The notes under the pieces: generated by a model
Told to the model about the DNA's origin: nothing
The model's database searches: none
The model's input: only the letters and a program-made list of their open reading frames with translations
Shown here: positions 9,566-20,460 of the stretch, one piece after another
Layout of the letters: every line of letters starts with the position of its first letter
Numbering within the stretch: position 1 is the first letter of the stretch
Translations under genes and position numbers: made by a program
Assembly: GCA_949317995.1 (NCBI GenBank)
Contig: OX439038.1
Span: 70,690,659-70,754,658 of the forward strand
From: Acholoe squamosa
Taxonomy: Eukaryota > Annelida > Polychaeta > Phyllodocida > Polynoidae
Length of the DNA stretch: 64,000 bases
Direction: 5' to 3'

Positions 9566-9948
9566 AAGTTAACTAGGGGCGACTACATATACCGGTTAAC
9601 CACTACCGGTAGATTATTATATTAGGGTAGTAACCGGTATATTGAATAATAAAGAGATGAAGGTGGTTACCATGGAAACCACATATTACATTATCATATA
9701 ATGAATACTAGGATGACTTAAGGGTATTACCGGTATATTAACATTATAATAAATATCAAGATGACCCACTAGGAAGCTACCGGTATATTAACATTATAAT
9801 AAATACTAGGATGACTTTAAGGTATTTACCGGTATATTAACATTATAATAAGTGATGACGGTATCGAATGGATTACTGGATATGATAATAAATAATAATT
9901 GAACAGAGACATGTGTTTGGTGGAATTGATCTGAATATACAAAATGGC
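9566..9948 (-). repeat. B2 terminal repeat
   Basis: 383 bp, matching B1 with very few differences (for example aatataca versus aacataca near the end). It contains three internal copies of an accggtatattaacattata-type subrepeat. Confidence 0.85.
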
Positions 9949-10054
9949 TTTATTCAAAGCAGTATCAGTCAATAAAAAGTGAACCCTAGGTTACAATCAG
10001 CACCTAGACTAAAATCTTAAAACTAACAATCAATGGAAGACAATTTATTAAAAT

Positions 10055-10284
10055 TAAAAATTAAAATTTTGTGCCAACCCCCAGCACAGGGGTGTTGTGC
10101 ACCATATGAATAGTAGAGCCCGACTGCCGATCGAATGGCAGCGCCGCGCTTATATAGCAGGGGGTAGCTTTGCCATAGTTACCAAAAGGAGCGCTGTATT
10201 GCTGCGCGCAACAAGTAGTACCGGGAGGGCGGAACACTCGCCGTTGTTAATTATATGAATATACACACGTGTATATAGTCCCAT
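10055..10284 (-). repeat. A2 internal repeat
   Basis: 230 bp, matching A1 at 14590-14819. It includes a TATA-like cttatatagc, so it may carry the element's promoter. It directly abuts B1. Confidence 0.85.
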
Positions 10285-10667
10285 AAGTTAACTAGGGGCG
10301 ACTACATATACCGGTTAACCACTACCGGTAGATTATTATATTAGGGTAGTAACCGGTATATTGAATAATAAAGAGATGAAGGTGGTTACCATGGAAACCA
10401 CATATTACATTATCATATAATGAATACTAGGATGACTTAAGGGTATTACCGGTATATTAACATTATAATAAATATCAAGATGACCCACTAGGAAGCTACC
10501 GGTATATTAACATTATAATAAATACTAGGATGACTTTAAGGTATTTACCGGTATATTAACATTATAATAAGTGATGACGGTATCGAATGGATTACTGGAT
10601 ATGATAATAAATAATAATTGAACAGAGACATGTGTTTGGTGGAATTGATCTGAACATACAAAATGGC
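10285..10667 (-). repeat. B1 internal repeat
   Basis: 383 bp, the second copy of B2. It begins right after the end of A2 and lies 43 bp beyond the recombinase stop codon. Confidence 0.85.
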
Positions 10668-10710
10668 CAACCACCCGGCAAACACATGGAACATCACGGA
10701 GTAACAATTA

Positions 10711-11675
10711 TTACACATTAATAAATGGTAATACATCAAGTTTCAACAAATCACATCTTGAATCATGCAAGTACTTATACACACATCTGGATTTCCAGTT
10801 GGAGCGTTTCATTATGTCTTCTACTGAAAGGCCAATTGACTTTAGGAAGGTAGCCCCACCATGGCGTAGTGAGTGGGTACTAACATTCTCATCTACTAAG
10901 CCAATTTTGACAGACAAAAATTTTAAACGCGTATTTACATATGAATATGTCAAGCATTTGCTCCTGCTACCTGATGGAAAACTGAACAGTTTCCGATTAA
11001 CATTGCCATTAGCAGTCTGTATCAACTCTGCCAAATTTTTGATGGGCAAAATGGAGATGAGTCATCGAGTACTAGGTATATATCGTAAGGGTCGTGGCCA
11101 AACTGGTCTGTCTTAGATGTCCTAATGTGAAGTTTTACATAATCATTAGTTAATACAACATCCCTCACCCTTAGTGAATGTACAGAGTCCACCACATGGC
11201 AACACCTCAAAACTCCCCTGAACAGTACCAGAATGGCGCACCAGAAAACCCTATCCAATATCAGTGTCATATTCAGGGTTGACAAAATTTTAAACATGTC
11301 AACAGTGGTAAGTGGGTATTTAACAACTCTGGTTAAACTTTGACACCGCTCAATACCATCTAGAGTCTTTTTCAGGATAAAACTACTACTGTAGTCAGGG
11401 TGGCCATGCAACTTTTGAAAAAACCATACAGCCGAGATATAATTTCTGATGGAGACTGGTTTCATCTTATCAGCCAGATAAGTGGCATACAAAGAGGCCT
11501 GAGATGGCAAACATGGATAAGTTTTTAGGGAAAATTTCCTACAAAATTTGCTGTACCTCTTAAATTGTTGCTTTCTGGTTTTCATGGTTGTCATGGCAAC
11601 ACCCGAATTCATAAAATCCTCCTGCTTTCTCAACAGGGACATCAACCTGGGATCTGAAAAATTTTTTAGATACAC
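10711..11675 (-). pseudogene. Tyrosine recombinase of the retrotransposon, one frameshift
   Basis: This is a phage-integrase-fold enzyme that would join a circular DNA copy to the genome. The N-terminal part (11675 to about 11050) carries the SAM-like core-binding fold and the first catalytic region with a FRGVLR segment. The C-terminal part (11049-10711) carries HSLRHGG (the H-x-x-R box) and a W...Y ending that supplies the nucleophile Tyr. The two lie in different frames; a short C run near 11050 looks one base short. The first reading frame has no ATG and overlaps the RT frame by about 10 bases. Activity of this copy is unlikely. Confidence 0.8.
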
Positions 11676-13600
11676 ATATTATTTTCAGACAAAGTTTTTT
11701 CACACTTGGCAAGAACATTTTTGTAGTCTAATCTTGATAATTGGTCCGCCAGAATATTATCAGTGGACTTTATATAGGTTGAGTAGATATCAATGTTATA
11801 TACAAAACATTGCCAATAGATTTCACGCAGCCACTCCATACAAAGTGGGTTTTTACTTCTGCCTGTGTTCAACATTGCCAACACCTGCATGTTATCCGTT
11901 ACAGCGTTCAGACGGCAATTCTTGAATAAATGACCCCATCTCTTCAAACCAGCTAGAACGGGCCATAGTTCATACACATTAATATTACGTTCATGAACAT
12001 CAATATTGTCATACTTTGGAGGGGCAACCCAGTGACCTATCCCTAATTTAGAGTTGTCAACGTTATTCCAAGATCCATAAAAGAAATCTGTACCACACCA
12101 TGCTCCATAACCAAGAATGGACGCATCAGACACCATGGGTTTATTATAAACATCATTCAAGATTAAATTTTTGCAATTAAAAATTTTACAAAAATCCTTC
12201 CACCACAAAAAATCTTTTATGATACCTGGATTTAATTTAATGACACCCCTTTCCTTAGCCTTTGCCATCAAGTCAAAAACCCTTCTACTGAAAGTACGGC
12301 CCCCCCTCACCACCTGGGAACAAAATGACATTAAGCCACCAATACTCTGTAAGGTTTTTTTACTGGCAAATTTCTTATAAATGCAACTGTCTATAGCATG
12401 GGCTAACTTGTCAACTTTCTCTTTAGGCAATGTTAATTCCATTTTATGGGAGTCAATGGTGATACCTAAAAAGGTACAAATTCTGTTCGGGTCAGTAACT
12501 TTATCTCTGGAAATCTTAAAACCAAAATATTCCATAATTTCGATTAAAAGGTCCCTCTGACGGCGTCACTTACTTTCAGAGTTGGCAATAATGATGAAGT
12601 CATCCAGGTAATTGACTAATCTATCAATTCCATAAAAATTTGCCACCTTAGCCAGAAAATCAGAAATCTGGTTAAAAATGTAGGGGGCGCATCTGAGTCC
12701 AAAGGTAAGACGATTACTCTGGTAAAATTTCTTACCCTCACCCATATCCCAGGAAAAACCCTGGAACTTCTGGTGTTCCCCATAGACACTAATAGACCTA
12801 TAGGCGGACTTTAAGTCGACAACACTCATAAAATCATTTTCGTTCAACATTGCCGTGACCGAATTTATGGATTTATATGAAAAAGGTTTAAAAGTTGAAT
12901 CCATAAAATTATTAATACTCTTTTTTCTGGGCATACTACAATCAGTAATGGGTCTCAATTTACCGTTACTTTTGGGGACACCGCCAAGGGCATGTATGCA
13001 TCTAGGTTTGGAGGTTACTTCAAAAATGGAACCATCCTGGAGTTCCTCACTGACAATTTCACACATTTCATTGTAAAAATTACCCTGAAAAATTGACTTG
13101 TAATTTCCACATTCATACTCTGTTTCGCACCCAGGATCAACAATTTTGAAACCTTCTACAAAACCCGACCACAAATAATCTAAGTCACGTTTGGGTAAAT
13201 TTATAACACCTTCCTGTCTTAGGAAACATGCCAATCTACATGGCAAAATTTGGGCCTTGTGGCCACCAATAAAATGTTGACAAGAACAAGTACCGTCAAC
13301 ACAACTTTGGTAAATGTTTATACTAACATTACCTGAGCAAGTCACATCAAAAATGGGATAAAAATCCCCAACATTTGGACTACTCCTTGAGGAAAAACCG
13401 GTAATACTAAGGTTTTCCACAAAATTATTTTCAGAGCTGGCAAAATTCAACAAGTCCACCTCTACTGGTGGCTTTTGACAACATTCATCAATAACTGGAA
13501 TATCTGGCATAACATTGCCAAGAACATAATCCTCAACAGGGGGGTCAACCAACAGTGCCTGTCCATGGCCAGCTAATCTGGAGGCACGACCCTCCCCAGA
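11666..13600 (-). pseudogene. Reverse transcriptase/RNase H of the retrotransposon, one in-frame stop
   Basis: The RT palm carries a YLDDF catalytic motif (near 12600), preceded by the GL/AP region (LTFGLRCAP). One TGA at 12566-12568 interrupts the same frame, which then runs on through the RT thumb and an RNase H domain (a DAS start near 12120, ELWPV, a TDN segment, and a DNILADQLSR end) to 11666. The frame has no ATG at its 5' end and runs back over the end of ORF1 to about 13600, so it is probably made by frameshift or overlap. TGA in place of CGA would be a simple decay step. The domain order matches DIRS-group elements. Confidence 0.85.
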
Positions 13601-13609
13601 GGCAACATC

Positions 13610-14572
13610 CTACTTCTCCGAACCATTCTTCTGACACTTGTCAGCAGAGTGGTTTCCAGAGTCACATGAGCTACAAACGTGCCTGTAGCGGCAGGGGTTT
13701 AACTTGCAGCCCTCGGGCCTATTGTAAGCGTAACAGTGATTTTTTGAGTTAGCAGATTTTTTGACAACAGGTTTGGATGATTTAGCCAACTTTTGGGCTG
13801 TGTATGTGCCATCGTAGCTCAAGTGTCGTAGGATGTCACAATTCTCCACAGTCTCAAACGCTCTTATACCCTTCTTGTCAGCTCGCTCTTTGACACTCTT
13901 GTCATAATTTACAAGTGAGCTGAGAGTAAATATTCTAGTGGCAGATTTCTCCAGCAGCATTTCTATGTGGTCAAGAATATATTTTACTTCCTCACCTTGT
14001 TCAAGTTTGGCACTAACTAAACGAACATTGACCATTAGTAATTTTTCTAGGCTGTCAACATTTTTTTTGTGACCTAAAAAATTTCGCTGGTCGAACTCAC
14101 CCCTTGGTTTCCTTGATCTATGCTTGGATCTCGACCTGGAGTGAGAGCTATCACTGCTGGAGCTTGAACTTGACCTAGATCCACCTCTCAATCTGCTGTA
14201 CAGCTGTCGTGGCCTAGAAGTCGTGTCCCGATCGCTGCCCCCGACGGTGCCCTCTGAAGTCAAAACGTCCAACTTATCCAGGATTTTCGCCAGATTCTCC
14301 TCCACAGCCTCCGTCCGGATCTTCAACTCAGTCAGCTCGTCTGTCATAGCGTCTGTCATCCCATCAGCGGGTAGAGGATCTGTGGATTGGTCTGTAACGG
14401 ACGACCCAGGGGGCCCTTGCCTCCTGACAGATCTCCTAACACCGCTCGGCGGTCCTGAATCAGGCTCTAAAGTCTTCTTGTTTGGTCTTCTACGGCCCAT
14501 CTTGGCCAGAATTTTTGGTAGAAACCAACTTTGCCAGGTTAAAAGACGGATGGTAATGTTGATTAAGTCCAA
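13610..14572 (-). CDS. Gag-like ORF1 of the tyrosine-recombinase retrotransposon
   Basis: 320 codons from an ATG at 14572; a second ATG at 14500 starts a basic MGRRRP segment and is an equally plausible start. The protein has a short coiled-coil-like stretch (about residues 75-110), an Arg/Ser-rich region (about 130-165), a helical middle part and a C-terminal Cys/His cluster (C-x8-C-x4-C-x3-H-x-C-x2-C-x4-H-x4-C). That cluster is the usual nucleic-acid-binding end of DIRS-type Gag proteins. It packages element RNA by family analogy. The frame is intact. Confidence 0.75.
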   Translation of the reverse strand: MDLINITIRLLTWQSWFLPKILAKMGRRRPNKKTLEPDSGPPSGVRRSVRRQGPPGSSVTDQSTDPLPADGMTDAMTDELTELKIRTEAVEENLAKILDKLDVLTSEGTVGGSDRDTTSRPRQLYSRLRGGSRSSSSSSSDSSHSRSRSKHRSRKPRGEFDQRNFLGHKKNVDSLEKLLMVNVRLVSAKLEQGEEVKYILDHIEMLLEKSATRIFTLSSLVNYDKSVKERADKKGIRAFETVENCDILRHLSYDGTYTAQKLAKSSKPVVKKSANSKNHCYAYNRPEGCKLNPCRYRHVCSSCDSGNHSADKCQKNGSEK

Positions 14573-14589
14573 CCAACCTTGGCAACCGG

Positions 14590-14819
14590 TAAAAATTAAA
14601 ATTTTGTGCCAACCCCCAGCACAGGGGTGTTGTGCACCGTATGAATAGTAGAGCCCGACTGCCGATCGAATGGCAGCGCCGCGCTTATATAGCAGGGGGT
14701 AGCTTTGCCATAGTTACCAAAAGGAGCGCTGTATTGCTGCGCGCAACAAGTAGTACCGGGAGGGCGGAACACTCGCCGTTGTTAATTATATGAATATACA
14801 CGCGTGTATATAGTCCCAT
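14590..14819 (-). repeat. A1 terminal repeat
   Basis: The outer copy of the 230-bp A repeat at the 5' end of the element, ending tagtcccat against the flank caataatag. It matches A2 with few differences (for example caccgtatg versus caccatatg). Confidence 0.85.
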
Positions 14820-16845
14820 CAATAATAGTGATATAATGTCTCTATTACATGTCACATAAAGAACTTATAAAGGGGTGAAGTTGGTATAAAGATTTTAGCC
14901 ATCGGTCAAATGGTCCCTGATTTGTGGGTCAGAATGTCCATGTGGACTGGGTTTTCGTCACAGACGCCTCAACTAGATGTTATAATGTTGCTAATTTATT
15001 TAAGTATCTATTTGTGTTTCTTACATGTCATATCAACCATCAGAGCCAGCTTATCAATTCTGACAAGCATTGGTAGGCTGTTGGCCTCCAGTGTAGCATT
15101 TTGAGTACCATTTCTCATATAGGGGGTTTTCGTCACAGACGCCTCACGATTTTGTTTGTTGCAAAGTCAGAATCATCTGCTGTTACCCAGTGGAAGTCAA
15201 TTACTTGGGAGAGCCTTGTTTTTGTAAAATAAGTGTTACAACTGGTTGTTTATCAAAGATTTTCTGAAGATTCTCTGCAGACTTTGACAAATTTTGCCAT
15301 CAAAGTTTAGGAATCCGATCAAATTTCTTTCGCAGTCCAAAGATTATATCCCCTAGTACTTGCTGATGTGGTTAGATTTGGTCAATTTGGTCTTATTTTG
15401 ATGAAAACAGTATAGCTTGACTGAATCAGCAAGCCTCTTGGACTTGGCAGGTGGCTGCCATGTTGATTTTGGGCGATATTTGATACAGACTCATATTCAT
15501 GAGGCGTCTGTGACGAAAACTCCTGTTGAACAAAATTCTCTCTTGCGAGCACCATATGCTGCCCTAAGGTCAAAAATGGATTGAAATGTGCAGAAATGAT
15601 GTGCCCCAATTATTTTAGGGCATTTGCTACATGTTCTGTTGATTTTATTCAAGAGTTGGTGGGTCTAAAATTGTGTTTGACCTAAAATTGCCTCAAATTG
15701 CTCCAGAAATTCCTACCTGTACATGAAATGAGGGTATTCAATTGACTTTTCTGTAGTTGATATGATGTGTTGTACTCCTCTTCATCAATTGTGTGTGTTA
15801 TAAATAAAATCCCATTACTTATTTGGCCATAACAAGCAGCAAAGCGCAGAAATGAGTTTTCGTCACAGACGCCTCCGACAGAAATGAAATTCTGTTCTTG
15901 TAATCTTGCAAAGCTTCATCTATACAATATTTATTCTTGGTAGACTATGATACATTATTATTCAATGTCCTGACCTAAAATAATTACATTTCTAGCATAT
16001 TTATATGCATTATTATTGCATTTTTAGTTTTCGTCACAGACGCCTCATTTCAACATTTTCCCCCAAAAAATATATTTTCAGTCCATATAACCAACTAATA
16101 CTTTACCACAAGATGCCCCTAGCCTAAGTCCATTTTGGTACAGAGCAGCTTTGCAATTGCTGAAAAAAACCTTTTGGGGGCCCCTTTACCTGTGTGAAAT
16201 TTGGATTTTCCTCATTTTTTTCCACTTCGGCAGACATTCAACACTCAAGGCTACAAAATTGGTTTTAGTGAGGCCTCTACTGTTTTATTTTCCCTAAACT
16301 AGACATAATGAGGATTAGTTAGAGCAATTCTGGAGCTAATCAGGGCATTATTGACAGAACTACAGTAAAGTTAGTGATTTGAAGATAAAATTGTCCAATT
16401 TTTCAATATTTTGATAATTATGTCCGGGCTCTCACAAAAAATTTTTAAAGATACAGTTTTGCATTCTTGTATGCTTAATCCAGTTAGTAATAGCTACTTG
16501 CAGCCCAAATTTCAAGTTGCTGTGATTGTCCTAACTTGTTTTAGAGCAATCCTAGAGTTTTCGTCACAGACGCCTCACAAAATTCGCTGATATCCAGTTG
16601 GCCATGAATAAAAACTGCAGTTCTTGGAGGAAGCCAGTCCACCAGGGGTTTTCATATGGCCAAGATGTTGCATTATCAATATAATGTATTACTTTTGTAA
16701 TGTTATCTTGACTTTTATCTTTCTGTACTGTGTGCACCAGATATGTGCACTTTTTCTGACATTCACCCTACAAATTTCATCAGTCATCAAGTTTCACACA
16801 AAAGAGTAGACACATTCAGAATCTTTTTATTTGCAAGAAACTTAC
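14820..16845. other. Intron 1 of the transporter pseudogene, gene-free
   Basis: No protein gene. The notable content is six copies of a 19-20 bp motif (separate entry). Confidence 0.6.
14951..16577. repeat. Dispersed short motif TTTTCGTCACAGACGCCTC
   Basis: Plus-strand copies are at 14951-14971, 15126-15146, 15856-15875, 16027-16047 and 16557-16577, and a minus-strand copy at 15500-15520. These match over 19 bases without change. A further minus copy with two changes is at 9523-9543. Sequences around the copies are unrelated and spacing is irregular (about 170-530 bp), so this is neither a tandem repeat nor pieces of one transposon. Function unknown. Confidence 0.85.
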
Positions 16846-17058
16846 CAAATCCACAAAAGTTCCAAAGACTGCAATTGTTTTGACTGCTTTTTCCAAACCA
16901 CAGCATTTCCTTTTAGTTGTCTTTTCTTTTGTGTCACATTGAGGCAGTTTAATGAAGCTCTCAGTCTCTTTATCTAATATAGGGTTTAAGCCGGGTAATG
17001 GGTATCCTCTCTTCCTGGGTCCAATCTGGCGTTCATTGGAAATGGTATTTTTATCCAT
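16846..17058 (-). pseudogene. MFS transporter copy 1, exon 1
   Basis: An intact 71-codon first exon: ATG at 17058, a polar N-terminus with the KETESFIKLPQ motif shared by all three copies, a CCGL basic patch, and the start of helix 1 cut at a good GTAAGT donor (16845-16840). It pairs with decayed exons 2 and 3 about 8-9 kb downstream on the minus strand, so the gene as a whole is dead even though this exon reads cleanly. Confidence 0.8.
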
Positions 17059-17631
17059 GTCTAAATTTACCTACAAGTTTTAAAAGAGAAAGCATACCGT
17101 TTTGTAAAACACAAGCATTAAATATGTGGACTGGAAATATAACAACCATGGGCAGCCAACTTGCCGTCTCATTTGTCATTGTAGATAGAGGAAATCCTAT
17201 TCATCTATCTTAGTGATCCCTTTTCCTGACCAAGAACCCACAATTCCAGACCTTTGGATAATTGACCAAGACTTAGTATTAACACCCACACACCATTGTG
17301 AGAAAAGGTTAAGGAGTAAACCAACCTGTAGAGAAGAGGAGTCAGGGAGGTCCACCCGCAGTGTCTGTTGGGTGTTTACTGATTACCCTAGACAACCAGT
17401 TGGGCGCTGTTCTAAAGTGTGACAGGAAATAGACTGCTATACATGCAGGGTTACAAATAGCTTAGTCATATGATTGTAGATATTTTTTGGAAGGACCAAA
17501 CTATCTTCGTAGTAGAAATTATATTTAGATGCTGTATATCATTCCATCAACTCCACTTCATATTTTACCTCATTGATGAAGTGTCTGATCTACCAATGGT
17601 TGACCAGATTTATCCAACAGAGGGACTCTGC

Positions 17632-17677
17632 AGGGCATTTCAAAACAATATCTATAGCTATGGTTTTGAAATGCCCT
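17632..17677. repeat. Perfect 15-bp inverted repeat
   Basis: AGGGCATTTCAAAAC at 17632-17646 and its complement at 17663-17677, with a 16-base loop. It could fold as a hairpin or be the core of a small palindromic element. Confidence 0.7.
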
Positions 17678-18957
17678 CCTGAGGGTCTTATACAGGTGTC
17701 TCTTAGTTGCAAGGGCTGGGAAGTCTGTGTGGCATCAGGATCTCATTTCAATAGTGTCCACGACAGGACACCCACAGATCGTAGTGGGAGGTGTATGAAA
17801 CAGCTCCATATCAATGACTACATAGTGAGCTACAGTACAGACCTCAAAATAGGCCCTGCTATGTATTCAACTGCTGGCTTCATACAGACCACTATGAAGT
17901 CATAGCACCCAGTCATACAGGCTAGGCACCCATACTAAATGGCTAAATAGTGCCCAGACGTACCTCCCCCATAGTATGGTTTGTATTCTAGTGTTCAAGG
18001 GTGCACACATGGCCAATTATCATGAATCATGTTGTTAAAGGTGGTCAAATATACCTACAAATATCATAATTGTACAGAAAGCTTCTATTTGGCAGCAGGT
18101 TCCTCTACCTTCAAGGTGAGGTTGAAGATAAAAAGCCTCCTCAACACCTTGTTATATATATATCGTAAGGCCCATCGACCTCTATGAGTGGCCTGAGGTC
18201 AGGGCATTAGTCTATATACAGTCATGTCTCTATAAACCGGCCACCATAGTTTGAGAGAAAATTTGGCTGGTTCCTGAATCAGCTGGTTTTCTGAATCATA
18301 ATTACAATAGAATTCAATGGCTGTTATCAAATCTGTTGGGTGGAATAGGTGGTTGATAAGTGAATCAACCGACTTATTGAAGACCAGTATATTGAGACTT
18401 GACTGTATAGAGTACATACATGGTTTCAGAGGAAAGAGTACAGGTGGGGTGCATTTGTGCAAAGGAGTGCAGACAGCAGCAGCTATGATTAACCACTATA
18501 TATTCACATAGAGGGTTGTCATAACAGGGTCCCTTATTGAGTCACTGCTCTGGTGGCTATTTAGCCAGCAGGCAGTACGATCACTGATCTGGTGGCTATT
18601 TAGCCAGCAGATATCATTTTTAAATGCCCTGCTAACTCCAGAGAGCACTGCGTACCTGATGTAAACTCGCTATTGGTTGCTCGCTGGAGTCAGAGTGCCA
18701 CACATCCCCGCTAAGACAAGGCCTACCTGAGGCCTAGGTTGTAGCACTTAGGCAGCAGTACACAGTCAACCAACATTAACCCCGGTCATTGACCCCCAAG
18801 TCATCCCCCATCGGACATAACCCCCCACCCCCACCCCCATTCCCAGGATTTGGGTTATGGTTTGAGTAGGGTAGGGATGGGTGTAAGCTTAGAGTTTAGT
18901 TAAAGGTTAGTCGTAGGGTTTCAAGTTGGTACAAAAGCTGAAATATAAAGATATTCC

Positions 18958-18960
<3 letters not shown>

Positions 18961-19022
<62 letters not shown>

Positions 19023-19045
19023 TTATAAATATATATATGAAGATA

Positions 19046-19086
<41 letters not shown>

Positions 19087-19110
19087 TCATATATACATAT
19101 ATTTATCTAT
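18961..19110. repeat. TA dinucleotide microsatellite
   Basis: Two long (TA)n runs separated by a short degenerate piece. The Tyr/Ile-rich reading frame across it is an artefact. Confidence 0.95.
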
Positions 19111-20460
19111 TTATTATCACCCCACCAGCCAGTCCAAACCAGCCATGCCCCTGTGGGAGTAGCAAAGTGGCATGGTCGCCACTAGCGCCATCTGCTGTAT
19201 CAAAGCTGATGAAATGGTTGTATACCCCCCTCTTTTTTTTAGTTTCTGAATATTCATTTCAAGCTCCAGGATTGCGTTCCTCATCTAACTGCCCCTTATG
19301 ACTTTTCATTACATGGATTATAAGTGTAGTTGTGATGTGATTGTTTTTGCTGTTCCTCATCAGAGATCACATCATAATTGTTGTGATCCTCTTATGACTC
19401 ACAAAATGCAAGTCACAAGTGGGTCACAAGTCATAAGTGATTCAAAAGTCACAAGTTATGAGTCATTAGTCACAAGTTACTGATTAAGACTTAATGTCCA
19501 CTCAAATCATAGGTAATCAAAGTTCCACCACTGATTTTGCTGTAGTTCACTCATTTTTACTTGTATAAATGTTCTCCTAGAATTAGTTTTGACAGACTGG
19601 CACCACAAGGACTGTTTCTACATGAATTCCTTTTGAGACAAAAGATAGGACCAGAAGTGGAAGAAACCTATTCCACACCCTTCAGAACAAGCTAGAATTG
19701 GGGAAGAAATTACAATGGAACAAAATGGAAACCTTTATCTATGAACGAAAGCTCCTCAAAAGCCTCTAATAGCTATGGGTCAAAAGTCACAAGTCACAAC
19801 TTTTAACTCTCCCAGTAGGATAAGTTATATTCTGAAGCATGAATTTCAAGGTCTGATAATACTTGAATCATTTCAGATTGAATGTTATTTCCCCGTGTTC
19901 CTATCATTAGGGAATAATTGTGAATGTTAGTTCATTTGATTTGAATGAGTTTTCCCAATGTTATTTAGTGTTGAAAAGTTATTTCACCCTCAAGGTGTGC
20001 TCATAGCTTTTTTGTGGTTTTTGGGGTCATAAGGGCTTCTGACTTGTGACACACTAAAGGCACAACTTATGAGGAACAGGTTTTACAAAGTCACAAGTGT
20101 TGAGGAACAGGTTTTGGGTCATAAGGAATCCTAAGGAAATCATATCTCATGAGGAACACTCTCCAGGTGTGGCTTATAGTCTATTCTAAGGTTTGGGGTA
20201 CAGCTTGTTGAATGTTTCATTCTATGACTTATATATCCCCTTACCAGTTCATGATATGTTAATTGTATTTTTTGCAGGTCTGTAATGGTTAACATTGTTA
20301 GATAGATCCAATTTTAAACATGGCAGCATCTGAAAAGCATATATGCTCTCTGCTTTATTCTTATTGCAGCATCCCCATCATACAATTACCTGCATTGCAG
20401 CCTATCCATTTCCTTAACCAACAAAGATAGCTTGACTGATTTCCAGATATATCATAGACT

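Larger units (their letters stand above)
9566..14819 (-). mobile_element. Tyrosine-recombinase retrotransposon (DIRS order, PAT/Ngaro-like split repeats)
   Basis: Read on the minus strand, the element is: A1 (14819-14590), ORF1 Gag-like, ORF2 RT/RNase H, ORF3 tyrosine recombinase, B1 (10667-10285), A2 (10284-10055), a 106-bp spacer, B2 (9948-9566). A copies are 230 bp and B copies 383 bp, each pair nearly identical. B1 and A2 abut exactly, reading cccat|aagtt in plus orientation. That is the junction expected if the outer ends of A1 and B2 were joined in a circle. No target duplication is needed for recombinase insertion, and none beyond AT is seen. The coding region has one stop and one frameshift, so this copy is probably inactive but young. 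Confidence 0.85.
17059..20460. other. Intergenic region between transporter copies 1 and 2
   Basis: No supported gene. It contains an inverted repeat at 17632-17677, a 30-bp duplication reading ctggtggctatttagccagc at 18551 and 18590, a long TA microsatellite, and many gtcacaagt-like short repeats at 19.38-19.8 and 20.04-20.16 kb. Confidence 0.6.

Noticed and set aside
18896..19090. Tyr/Ile-rich open frame
   Set aside because: It is a translation of the TA microsatellite.
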